In this document: one piece after another, positions 8,058 to 15,940 of the stretch
Numbering within the stretch: the first letter of the stretch is position 1
Layout of the letters: each line of letters starts with the position of its first letter
Origin: Bernardetiaceae bacterium
GTDB lineage: Bacteria > Bacteroidota > Bacteroidia > Cytophagales > Bernardetiaceae
DNA length: 55,386 nucleotides
Reading direction: 5' to 3'
NCBI GenBank assembly: GCA_020832465.1
Contig: JAFIER010000107.1
Span: 1 to 55,386, forward strand
Program-made: the position numbers and the translations under genes
Notes under the pieces: model-generated
Databases searched by the model: none
What the model was told of the DNA's origin: nothing
Seen by the model: the letters and a program-made list of their open reading frames with translations, nothing else

Positions 8058-8113
8058 AATTTTTATTTTGTTTTTTGTGTGATTATAATTTGTGTGCTCT
8101 TATAAATTTTTCA

Positions 8114-8162
8114 AAAATTTTAGAAATAACATTTCTGCCAGAAATGTTATTTCCAAAATTTT
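8114..8162. repeat. Palindrome A, extended copy between MBL fusion and thioredoxin genes
   Basis: Canonical A core with loop GCC, lengthened to 23-bp arms by flanking AAAATTTT on both sides and carrying a single mismatch. It lies 10 nt downstream of the MBL fusion stop. Confidence 0.85.
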
Positions 8163-8172
8163 CTTTAATTAC

Positions 8173-9579
8173 TTAGACTAAGGTAGAAGGACAAACCTCC
8201 GCACTCTTAGCGACATCAGTCTCTGCAATGGCTTTAAAACCGCCCTCTACATTGACTAAGTTGTGAACCCCACGTGCTTTCAATACAGAAGCTGCAATCA
8301 TAGAACGGTATCCGCCCGCACAGTGGATATAAGCATCAGCACTATTATCAAACTTATCCATGTGGTCGTTGATATAGTCAAGCGGTGCGTTGATAGCCTC
8401 CTCTACGTGCTGCGAGAGGTATTCGTTTTGCTTGCGCACATCGACAACTTTTACGTTATCTGCTTTTTTGCGTGAAGCAAATTCAGTAGCAGAAATAGAA
8501 GTTACAGAATCAGTCTCTTTACCAGCAGCCTCCCAAGCAGCGAAGCTACCTTTCAAAAATCCGATAGCGTGGTCGTATCCTACACGAGCTAAGCGCGTAA
8601 CAACTTCCTCTTCACGGCCTTCTTCGGCTACTACAAGTATTTTTTGTGTAATATCAGGAATCAAAGCACCTACCCAAGGGGCAAAACTGCCGTCTATACC
8701 TACAAATACAGACTTAGGAATAAATCCTTTTGCAAACTCATCTGCGGAGCGTGTATCCAACACAAGCGCACCCGTAGCATTAGCTACTTGCTCAAATTCA
8801 TTGGGCGCTAAGGCTTGCAAACCTCTATCCAATACGTCATCAATGCTATCATAACCTTGCTTATTCATACGCACATTTTCAGGGAAATAAGCCGGTGGGG
8901 GCAGAAGTCCGTCTGTTACTTCTTTGATAAAAGCCTCTCTACTTTCAGCGCGTAAAGCGTAGTTTACTTGTTTTTGATTGCCGAGCGTATCGAAGGTTTC
9001 TTTGCTCATGTTTTTACCACAAGCCGAACCTGCACCGTGTCCGGGATATACGATTACATCATCGGGCAAGGTCAAGATTTTGCCGTGCAAAGAATCATAT
9101 AAATGAGATGCTAAATCTTCTTGCGTAAGGTCAGTTTTTACTGCCAAATCTGGGCGACCGACATCACCGATAAAGAGTGTATCACCTGTAAAGATAGAAT
9201 GCTCTTTGCCGTCTTCGTCAATCAAAAGGAAAGTAGTAGATTCCATCGTATGACCAGGCGTATGCAACACTTTGATTTTGACGTTACCGAGTGGTAAAAT
9301 TTCGCCATCTTCAGCTACATGTGCCTCATAATCGGGTTTTGCATTGGGTCCGAAAACGATTTTACCACCGCTTTGCTTTGCCAAGTCTAAGTGCCCTGAT
9401 ACAAAATCTGCGTGAAAATGTGTCTCGAGGACGTATTTGATTTTAGCATTATCTTTTTTAGCTTGCTCTACGTAAGGTGCAACTTCGCGTAAGGGGTCAA
9501 TAATAGCGGCCTCGCCATTAGAAACAATGTAATATGCGCCGTGCGCTAAACAACCTGTATAAATTTGTTCTACTTTCAT
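8173..9579 (-). CDS. MBL-fold/double-rhodanese fusion (persulfide dioxygenase-sulfurtransferase type)
   Basis: A 468-residue cytoplasmic protein. Residues 1-240 are an ETHE1-like metallo-beta-lactamase domain with metal motif THFHADFVSGH (H54, H56, D58), HTPGH, FTGDTLFIGDVGRPDL and YPGHGAGSACG. Two rhodanese domains follow (about 255-350 and 365-455). The first lacks a catalytic Cys in its loop (VAEEGRE), while the second has CAGGYRS with C420. Proteins of this plan (CstB-like) oxidise persulfides to sulfite or thiosulfate and shuttle the sulfur. It lies between the TauE exporter and thioredoxin, consistent with sulfide or persulfide detoxification. The residue after the metal-binding Asp is Phe instead of the more usual His. 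Confidence 0.9.
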   Translation of the reverse strand: MKVEQIYTGCLAHGAYYIVSNGEAAIIDPLREVAPYVEQAKKDNAKIKYVLETHFHADFVSGHLDLAKQSGGKIVFGPNAKPDYEAHVAEDGEILPLGNVKIKVLHTPGHTMESTTFLLIDEDGKEHSIFTGDTLFIGDVGRPDLAVKTDLTQEDLASHLYDSLHGKILTLPDDVIVYPGHGAGSACGKNMSKETFDTLGNQKQVNYALRAESREAFIKEVTDGLLPPPAYFPENVRMNKQGYDSIDDVLDRGLQALAPNEFEQVANATGALVLDTRSADEFAKGFIPKSVFVGIDGSFAPWVGALIPDITQKILVVAEEGREEEVVTRLARVGYDHAIGFLKGSFAAWEAAGKETDSVTSISATEFASRKKADNVKVVDVRKQNEYLSQHVEEAINAPLDYINDHMDKFDNSADAYIHCAGGYRSMIAASVLKARGVHNLVNVEGGFKAIAETDVAKSAEVCPSTLV

Positions 9580-9667
9580 GATATTGGAACGTTTTGAGTG
9601 TAAAAATTAAAAAAAGATTTTTGAAATATTTTGAATAAGTATTGTTGTAATACTATTAAATTCGTTT

Positions 9668-10462
9668 TTAAAACAATTCTTTGAATAAGATATAGATAGA
9701 CATAACGATTAAGAACCAACCAAAACCTTGCTTCAAACTATCGGCTTTGATGCGCTTGGCAAGTCGTGTGCCTATGAATATACCACCACTTGCTAACACC
9801 GAAAATATAGCTAAAAATTCCCATTCCATACCACCTGGATATGCCATTACGTCGCCTACAAATCCGATTAAAGATTTTACCGATATAATCAAAAGCGAAG
9901 TACCGATAGCTAATTTGATGGGCAAGCGTGCCAAAATGACTAAGGCAGGTACAATCATAAATCCACCACCAGCACCTACAAGTCCTGTAATACCACCAAC
10001 AACTAAGCCCTCAACTAATATCAAAGGATAATTATACTTAACCTCTGCTGCCGTTTCAGGCTCTGGTGCTGCATTCTTCTTTTTGCGAAGCATAGAAGCG
10101 GCTGCTAATATCATAATAATAGCAAAAAATACCATTAAAGCAATACCTTTTGTCAGTACAAACTCTCCAAAAGTAGCAATTTCCTCAGGTATGATAGGTA
10201 CAACAAACTTGCGCACCACAAAAACCGCTATAAATGAAGGTATGGCAAAAACTGCTGCTGTCTTAAAATCTATCAATTTCTGACGTGCATAATCTGCTGC
10301 GCCTATGGCAGAAGTTACGCCTACAATAAAGAGTGAGTAGGCGGTAGCTAATACCGGGTCTTTGTCCGCTACATAAACTAATACCGGCACGGTCAGGATA
10401 GAACCGCCTCCTCCGAGAAGTCCAAGCGATACACCGATAATGAGAGCTAATACATATTCCAT
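9668..10462 (-). CDS. TauE/SafE family sulfite/organosulfur exporter
   Basis: A 264-residue membrane protein built of two related halves, each starting with a Gly-rich helix (SLGLLGGGGSILTVPVLVYV near 12-31 and GLVGAGGGFMIVPALVIL near 160-177). TauE/SafE proteins export sulfite, sulfoacetate or related anions. Next to a persulfide-oxidising fusion it most likely removes sulfite. It is the first structural gene of the cluster, with its own promoter and a candidate ArsR operator in the 178-bp gap behind the regulator gene. Confidence 0.88.
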   Translation of the reverse strand: MEYVLALIIGVSLGLLGGGGSILTVPVLVYVADKDPVLATAYSLFIVGVTSAIGAADYARQKLIDFKTAAVFAIPSFIAVFVVRKFVVPIIPEEIATFGEFVLTKGIALMVFFAIIMILAAASMLRKKKNAAPEPETAAEVKYNYPLILVEGLVVGGITGLVGAGGGFMIVPALVILARLPIKLAIGTSLLIISVKSLIGFVGDVMAYPGGMEWEFLAIFSVLASGGIFIGTRLAKRIKADSLKQGFGWFLIVMSIYILFKELF

Positions 10463-10501
10463 TTTTTTGTGTCGTTTTTGAGTGTTTGACTTTCAATGAG
10501 A

Positions 10502-10540
10502 CAAAGGTACAAAATCAAATTGATATATGCAAATATATTC
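10502..10540 (-). promoter_or_regulatory. Promoter and candidate ArsR operator upstream of the TauE gene
   Basis: The minus strand has -7 TACCTTTG (plus 10502-10509) and a -33 TTTG (plus 10530-10533) 20 nt away. The -33 box lies inside an inverted repeat ATATAT-GCAA-ATATAT (10523-10538). A related repeat occurs at the same distance (19 nt from the -7 box) upstream of the regulator gene. Repressor binding would block the -33 box. Confidence 0.7.
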
Positions 10541-10640
10541 ATTTGTTTTTTTGAAAAAAAACTGCAAACTTTTTTGGTTCACAGTTTTCAATCTAAAGCA
10601 ATTTGGGATATGTAAGCAAAAACCTCATTATTTATTTGAT

Positions 10641-10958
10641 TTAGAAAGACTTACAGCCGTTAATGCACTGAATAATATTCATAATAGTTCTATCCATAAG
10701 CGAATAATAAATATTCTTGCCCTCGCGCTCAGTTTTTAAAATACCTTTATCGCGCATTGTAGTGAGGTGATGCGAGAGTAAAGCTTGCTCTACGCCAAGG
10801 TACTCTTGAATTTGAGACACGTTTAAACGCTCACACTGCCCTAAAATGTCTATGACTGATATGCGCGTTGGATGACCTACGGCTTTCAGCACATAGGCAG
10901 CACGTTGCAACTTTTCAGTTTCTATTCTTAAGGCTATTGATTCTTCTGTATCTACCAT
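10641..10958 (-). CDS. ArsR/SmtB-family repressor, probable persulfide/sulfide sensor
   Basis: A 105-residue winged-helix regulator from the ATG at 10958. An earlier ATG at 10988 would add ten residues and overlap the putative -7 box. The recognition helix region is VEQALLSHHLTTMRDKG, followed by the wing EREGKNIYYSL. The arsenic/cadmium ELCVCDL site is absent. Cysteines are C42 after the second helix and C98/C102 at the C terminus. Sulfide sensors BigR and SqrR also pair one Cys near 41/42 with one in the last helix, forming di- or tetrasulfide links, so a similar switch is plausible here. Alignment of C42 is off by a few positions from theirs, so this is inference. Confidence 0.85.
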   Translation of the reverse strand: MVDTEESIALRIETEKLQRAAYVLKAVGHPTRISVIDILGQCERLNVSQIQEYLGVEQALLSHHLTTMRDKGILKTEREGKNIYYSLMDRTIMNIIQCINGCKSF

Positions 10959-10984
10959 AATTATTTGGGTTTTAATGATTGCGT

Positions 10985-11023
10985 GCAATATACATAAATG
11001 TTTTTACATATCTAAATATGTAA
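10985..11023 (-). promoter_or_regulatory. Autoregulatory promoter/operator of the ArsR gene
   Basis: A perfect inverted repeat TTACATAT-CTAA-ATATGTAA (11004-11023) lies 19 nt from a near-consensus -7 box TATATTGC (minus strand, plus 10985-10992). Arrangement and spacing are the same as at the TauE promoter, suggesting one repressor controls both. Confidence 0.68.
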
Positions 11024-11285
11024 GAGTGTTGTTTTCAAAAAAGTCCTGAAAGTAGTGAATTAACAATTTTTATAAAAAAATTACTACCTAAAAATTTCAA
11101 TTTCAAAAATAGAAAACTAACTTTGATAAGATAATACTCTTTCGCCACGAGCATCTGTAAAAAGTTTGTAGCGATTAAAAATATAGAATATACACTAGCG
11201 AATCCTAATGAAAAAATAAAATAGATAATCAAATCAAACTATCTATATACGTAAATAACGTAAGGTTTTAAAAAAAGTTCTAATT

Positions 11286-12620
11286 ATGTCAAAGATTTTG
11301 ATAAAAAGTGCCATGCTTATCAACGAGGGTAAGCGGCAAAACGCAGATGTATTGATCGAAAATGGACGCATCGTACGTATTGATACAGATATAAGCGATG
11401 CACAAGCACAAGTAATATCTGCCGAGAATAAATGGCTTATACCAGGCGTTATTGACGACCAGGTCCATTTTAGAGAGCCGGGTCTTACGCATAAAGCTGA
11501 AATACAGACCGAAGCGCGCGCCGCAGTAGCGGGTGGCACTACGACTTTTATGGAAATGCCCAATACGCAGCCGCAGACGCTTACGCAAGAGCTCCTCGAG
11601 CAAAAGTACCAACGGGCAGCAGCCTGCTCGATTGCCAACTACTCCTTTTTTATGGGCGTTTCGAACGAAAATCTTGAGGAGGTACTCAAGACAAACCCTA
11701 AAAATGTCTGTGGTTTGAAAATTTTTATGGGATCATCTACAGGTGATATGCTCGTCGATCAAGTCGCTGTATTAGAAAAAATATTTGCAGAGACAGACCT
11801 GCTTATCGCTACACATTGCGAAGATGAGCAGACGGTAAGAGCCAATGAAGCCCTATACAAACACGTATATGGAGAGCATATTCCATTTGCTTATCACCCA
11901 CATATCAGAGACGAGGCGGCTTGCTTGCGCTCCTCATCGCTTGCCATAGATTTAGCAAAAAAGCACAATACACGCCTGCATATTTTGCATATCAGCACAC
12001 AAGACGAGCTTGCCCTTTTTTCAAATAAGCTCCCACTCGAGCAGAAACGCATCACCGCTGAGGTCTGCGTACACCATCTTTGGTTTACAGCCGATGACTA
12101 TGCACAAAAAGGTAGCCTTATCAAATGCAACCCCGCCATAAAAGCACCACATCACCGTCCCAAACTTTGGGAAGCACTCTTAGATGACCGCCTTGATATT
12201 ATCGCTACAGACCACGCACCTCACACCATGCGTGAAAAAAGTAATCCTTATACAACTGCACCATCAGGACTGCCACTCGTACAGCACGCACTGCTCATGA
12301 TGATAGAGGCACATAAAAAAGGCTGGATTACAATGGAAAAAGTGATTGAAAAAATGTGCCACGCACCCGCTACCTGTTTTCAAATCAAAGAAAGGGGATT
12401 TATAAGAGAGGGATATTGGGCTGATTTGGTATTGATAGACCCCGAAGCGAAGACTACCGTCTCAAAAAATAATTTGCATTATAAGTGTGGCTGGTCGCCA
12501 CTCGAGGGCGAAACATTTGGTGCAAAAGTTACGCATACCTTTGTATCGGGGCATTTAGCCTACCATGAGGGTAAGTTCTTCGATAATCAAAAAGGACAGC
12601 GTATAACATTTGAAAGATAG
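11286..12620 (+). CDS. pyrC: Dihydroorotase
   Basis: A 444-residue amidohydrolase that cyclises carbamoyl-aspartate to dihydroorotate, the third step of pyrimidine synthesis. Visible are DDQVHFREPGLTHK (57-70), GGTTTFMEMPNT, the carbamylated-Lys segment GLKIFMGSSTG (K145), the metal-ligand H177 in ATHCED, LHILHIST, and TDHAPH near the C-terminal third. In most class I enzymes the first motif reads DxHxH. Here the first His is Gln (DDQVH), which I recall as usual in Bacteroidota homologues. It is monocistronic and divergent from the ArsR gene. The stretch 11024-11285 holds no other gene. Confidence 0.93.
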   Translation: MSKILIKSAMLINEGKRQNADVLIENGRIVRIDTDISDAQAQVISAENKWLIPGVIDDQVHFREPGLTHKAEIQTEARAAVAGGTTTFMEMPNTQPQTLTQELLEQKYQRAAACSIANYSFFMGVSNENLEEVLKTNPKNVCGLKIFMGSSTGDMLVDQVAVLEKIFAETDLLIATHCEDEQTVRANEALYKHVYGEHIPFAYHPHIRDEAACLRSSSLAIDLAKKHNTRLHILHISTQDELALFSNKLPLEQKRITAEVCVHHLWFTADDYAQKGSLIKCNPAIKAPHHRPKLWEALLDDRLDIIATDHAPHTMREKSNPYTTAPSGLPLVQHALLMMIEAHKKGWITMEKVIEKMCHAPATCFQIKERGFIREGYWADLVLIDPEAKTTVSKNNLHYKCGWSPLEGETFGAKVTHTFVSGHLAYHEGKFFDNQKGQRITFER

Positions 12621-12671
12621 GGCGTATTTCAGATTGATTTTGTTCAAATACCAACTCGGTAGTTTAGGCTT

Positions 12672-12704
12672 AGCAATAACATTTCTCAAAGAAATGTTAT
12701 TGCT
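12672..12704. repeat. Palindrome A, compensated variant
   Basis: Arms AGCAATAACATTTCT and AGAAATGTTATTGCT with loop CAA. The third base of the left arm (A to C) and the third from last of the right arm (T to G) changed together, so pairing is intact. It lies 51 nt after the pyrC stop and has no U-tract. Confidence 0.85.
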
Positions 12705-12906
12705 GAAATTATCTAATGCCACTTATCTACTTAATCTACACCCTACTACTGTGTTGTCTTAATTCAATAGATAAAATTTGTTATAAATTGATAAGAAAAC
12801 CCTTTTGAACGCAATTTGAACGGTTTTTGTTATTTGTAGGTAATAGTACTATATCTATAACATCAATAACGTACTACATTATTTTATCAATTCAAATCAT
12901 AACGAC

Positions 12907-13674
12907 ATGAAATTATTTTATTTAGTCATAGCCCATACTTTGCTCATACTTTGCTTTGTGGGCTTGCCAACTTTAATGGCACAAAAAGACAAACCTAAAA
13001 AGGAGCGTCCACTCAGTAGCATCACTATTGCAGAAGGCAATCAAGCAAGTAGTGAAGAAATAGGTGCAAGCGTCGTAAAGCGAGAAGGCGATAACCCCGA
13101 AGATTTTGACAAGTTTGTCAAGTCGCTACCTCGTTTTAGTTATCCCTTTGAAATCAAAAATAAGCCTAATACTTCTAAGTTTAGAAATATTACGGCTAAT
13201 GAGTATGATAAATACTGGACGCTAAGAAATAGAGACGGTGCGGAAGTACTTGTCAGACCTGACGGAAGAAAACGATGCTTCCTTGTCGGTAAAGCCCCTG
13301 ATTTAGGAGATTTTTATGGACTTATTTTTTATGTGTATGACGGAGGGCAATATCAGGTAACGAAGTTTATTACTTTCGAAAAGGACGGAACGCCTATTGC
13401 ACAGCACGATTTGCATTATTATATCTACGGTCGTAAAGATGAGCTTATTCAAGAAATGATTAGCGAATCTTATATCAAAGAAGATGGCGTTATCGAAAAG
13501 CGTATTTACGAATCTTTACGCACAACTTCGCAAAAAGAAAACGAAGGTAAGCGCAAAGAAGTTGCTGGTTATATCATACAAGTAACTGAAAAAGGTGAGT
13601 TTAAGCAAATCGGACTTATCAATGCAGAGGCTGATGAGCAACTCCGAGAAGATAGAAAAGACGATGACAATTAA
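12907..13674 (+). CDS. Secreted protein of unknown function
   Basis: I do not recognise a family. The 255-residue product has a signal peptide (about 1-26, ending LMAQ), then a charged linker with KKERP and a compact region rich in Tyr and Asp (FYGLIFYVYDGGQYQVTKFI near 138-157). The C terminus is highly charged (EQLREDRKDDDN). No lipobox Cys follows the signal, so it is either periplasmic or released. It is not in an operon. It ends facing a small membrane protein across a strong shared hairpin. Confidence 0.7.
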   Translation: MKLFYLVIAHTLLILCFVGLPTLMAQKDKPKKERPLSSITIAEGNQASSEEIGASVVKREGDNPEDFDKFVKSLPRFSYPFEIKNKPNTSKFRNITANEYDKYWTLRNRDGAEVLVRPDGRKRCFLVGKAPDLGDFYGLIFYVYDGGQYQVTKFITFEKDGTPIAQHDLHYYIYGRKDELIQEMISESYIKEDGVIEKRIYESLRTTSQKENEGKRKEVAGYIIQVTEKGEFKQIGLINAEADEQLREDRKDDDN

Positions 13675-13703
13675 CTAAGTCAAGTCTGAAAACAAGTAAG
13701 TAA

Positions 13704-13761
13704 AAAGCAAGTTAGCCGTAACATATTTCTCAAAGAAATATGACGACGGCTAACTTGCTTT
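13704..13761. terminator. Shared hairpin terminator with an A-like core
   Basis: Outer arms AAAGCAAGTTAGCCGT and ACGGCTAACTTGCTTT (16 bp, perfect) enclose ATATTTCT-CAA-AGAAATAT, a relative of palindrome A. T-runs follow on the plus side. It overlaps the stop codon of the minus-strand gene at 13750 and sits between convergent genes, so it can serve both. Confidence 0.75.
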
Positions 13762-13980
13762 GTTTTTGCCTTGTATGGAGTCAAAAAAGAAAGGTATTAC
13801 GATATTATGTTGATATTTTACGTTAGAAAAATTACGCTTAGAGTCGTCAGAGGGCTTTGAAGCTAACTGCTCAGCACTAAAAAACATCAAAACTAATAGC
13901 AACAAAAAGCTCAAGATTAAACCTAAAACGGTAAGTTGCTCTTCTTTATCTTTTACAAAGGAAAACACAAGATGCTTCAT
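13750..13980 (-). CDS. Small single-pass membrane protein, unknown
   Basis: A 76-residue reading frame. It has a charged N terminus (MKHLVFSFVKDKEEQ), one strong hydrophobic helix (about 17-36, GLILSFLLLLVLMFF) and a polar tail. It has an ATG start and its own downstream hairpin. No family is recognised. The clear start, membrane segment and terminator favour a real gene, but the short length leaves doubt. Confidence 0.5.
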   Translation of the reverse strand: MKHLVFSFVKDKEEQLTVLGLILSFLLLLVLMFFSAEQLASKPSDDSKRNFSNVKYQHNIVIPFFFDSIQGKNKAS

Positions 13981-14166
13981 GGTAGTATCAATTTAATCGA
14001 TAAAAATTCTTTTGTTATTATGTACGTGAGTAAAATCAATAAGGTTTTAAAATCTTAACTTTTTTTTCACAAAATAGTATTATTAGTAGCCATAACATGA
14101 TATAAACCAGCTTTATTGTCAAACTAACCCTGCCCACTACTATATTTCTTGCTGTGCTATATTTGT

Positions 14167-15522
14167 CTATTTATCATTAGGCACGAATGTTATACGTAAT
14201 ATTTTTTTTGTATCTAACTGATAAGCAAATCGTTCGTCTATACGTCTATTGATAACCCATGCGATTTTATTTTTTGATAAGAGCACATAAGTTTGCTTTT
14301 TTTCAAAGGTATTTATTTTTTGGTCTGTAAGAAATCGGTTTATTTTTTTCATTTTACCTTTCATACCAAGGGGTGCAAATCGGTCTGCTGGTTGGACAAT
14401 ACGAACTGTTAATGGGAACTGCAAAAGTTGGCTATCAAAATCTGCTACTGCGCTCTCCTGCGAAAGTTGAAAAGCAGGCGTTACTTCTATTTGCCTTAGC
14501 TCGAGTTTTCCTATGGGTAGTTCTACTTCTGAGGTCTCTTTTTCTATGGTAAAAATTAAAGTATGTTTTGCTTCGGATTTTTCCATTTTTTTTAGAATCA
14601 AGGCCTCTCTATCTCTTAGCAAACCATAATTCTGCGCATAAAAAACCGCCCCTGCTTTGCCATTGAGGTCTGCTATAATATTTTGACATTGTGCATAATT
14701 AAAGCCGTAAGGCTCGAGCAAGCGATATAGCAATACAGGCGGTGCGGGGCTTTTTTGCAAAGCCTTCATATTGATAAGCCACGCTTGTTTTTTATTTTGA
14801 CAATGATTTGCAATAAAATGTTGGGTATATGCTTCGACAAACTCCTCCGCACCTGATAGTCGTTCAAGTGTTTGCTGGCTATTTTCAATCAAATTCGGAT
14901 TGATACGCTCCATTTGAGGGATAATATGATGCCTGATTCGGTTGCGTGCGTATTTATCTTCGGCATTTGAAGCATCTTCACGCCATTGAATTTGGTGCTT
15001 TTGCGCATACATCTCAATTTGAGCACGTGAAGCACTAAGTAAAGGACGTATAATCTGACCTCTTCGCGCGTGCATACCTTTTAGGCCTCGCAAGCCCGTA
15101 CCTTTTGCAAGCCTAAAAATAAGCGTTTCGAGTTGGTCGTTTTGATGATGGGCAGTAGCAATGACATCAAAATTTTTTGTTTTTCTAAGTTGCTCGAGCC
15201 AAGTATATCGCAAATCGCGCGCCGCCATCTGAATAGATATTTTTTCAGATTGAGCTATGTCAGCAGTATCAAAGTTTTGGCTATAGAATGGAATACCCAA
15301 AGTTTGTGCATAATTTTTTAGAAATAGCGCATCGCCATCAGAGGCTATACCACGCAGCTGAAAATTGCAATGCGCAATAGCAAAAGGCTGTTTTAGTGCT
15401 AAAAAAAGAGAGGCCAAAACCATAGAATCCAGACCGCCACTGCTTGCTAAAAGTACTGATGCCGTAGATTTGGTTTGGCACTGTTGCCGTAAAAAAAATT
15501 CAAATTTAGCGATATTGAGCAT
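14167..15522 (-). CDS. tilS: tRNA(Ile)-lysidine synthetase
   Basis: A 451-residue ATP-dependent ligase that adds lysine to C34 of the CAU anticodon of tRNA-Ile2, switching its reading from AUG to AUA. The PP-loop motif SGGLDSMVL spans 28-36. Further markers are AHHQNDQLET (HxxDD-type loop), GLRGLKGM and DASNAEDKYARNRIRH. The C-terminal part (about 355-450) holds the TilC-like domain. It is an essential function, single copy in this window, and transcribed alone. Length is in the usual range. Confidence 0.95.
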   Translation of the reverse strand: MLNIAKFEFFLRQQCQTKSTASVLLASSGGLDSMVLASLFLALKQPFAIAHCNFQLRGIASDGDALFLKNYAQTLGIPFYSQNFDTADIAQSEKISIQMAARDLRYTWLEQLRKTKNFDVIATAHHQNDQLETLIFRLAKGTGLRGLKGMHARRGQIIRPLLSASRAQIEMYAQKHQIQWREDASNAEDKYARNRIRHHIIPQMERINPNLIENSQQTLERLSGAEEFVEAYTQHFIANHCQNKKQAWLINMKALQKSPAPPVLLYRLLEPYGFNYAQCQNIIADLNGKAGAVFYAQNYGLLRDREALILKKMEKSEAKHTLIFTIEKETSEVELPIGKLELRQIEVTPAFQLSQESAVADFDSQLLQFPLTVRIVQPADRFAPLGMKGKMKKINRFLTDQKINTFEKKQTYVLLSKNKIAWVINRRIDERFAYQLDTKKILRITFVPNDK

Positions 15523-15607
15523 AAGAATGATTTTTAAATTCGGTTAAGCAAGGCATGTACATGTATGTGTCCATAAAAATAAACAAAAAAGCAAGAAGAA
15601 AAAAAAC

Positions 15608-15835
15608 GGGTGTACGGGTGTACGACAACTTTGCTAAATTAGTTCAGAAATAACATTTCTGGCAGAAATGTTATTTCTATAATTTACTAATTGTCAATAA
15701 CTAACAGTTTCCGAAAAACTGTTAGTTTTGAATCTTCCTAAGTCGATTTACCAACTTGACATACACCCGGGTGTACGGACAATCTTGCTAAATAAAATTG
15801 TAGTGCTGCATAGTTCGGCCAGAACTGGTAGAGCT
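15608..15835. repeat. Two F2 elements joined end to end, with two A-type palindromes
   Basis: The first unit (15615-15769) has ends CGGGTGTACGACAACTTTGC and CCAACTTGACATACACCCG. It contains a canonical A palindrome (15646-15678, loop GGC) and a second one, AACTAACAGTTT-CCGAA-AAACTGTTAGTT (15699-15727). Its right end runs into another left end (GGGTGTACGGACAATCTTGC from 15769), followed by a decayed palindrome. An extra GGGTGTAC precedes the first unit. This accounts for most of the 418-bp gap. Confidence 0.75.
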
Positions 15836-15861
15836 AAGTTTTTTTATCGGCTTAATATAGC

Positions 15862-15896
15862 AAAAAAAAACGATTCCTATAAGGAATCGCTTTTTT
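15862..15896. terminator. Intrinsic terminator, usable on both strands
   Basis: Hairpin CGATTCCT-ATA-AGGAATCG (15871-15889) with A9 before it and T6 after it. On the minus strand it follows the DUF4625 lipoprotein stop by about 50 nt and ends in a T-run. Confidence 0.8.
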
Positions 15897-15940
15897 CAAT
15901 GTCTCAGTTTGTTTTGGATTAAGTTCTTATCAACCCTCGA

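Noticed and set aside
11035-11232. 65-codon minus-strand frame before pyrC
   Set aside because: Low-complexity Leu/Phe/Ile composition of A+T-rich DNA, no clear start signal or family, and it overlaps the regulatory space of the ArsR gene.
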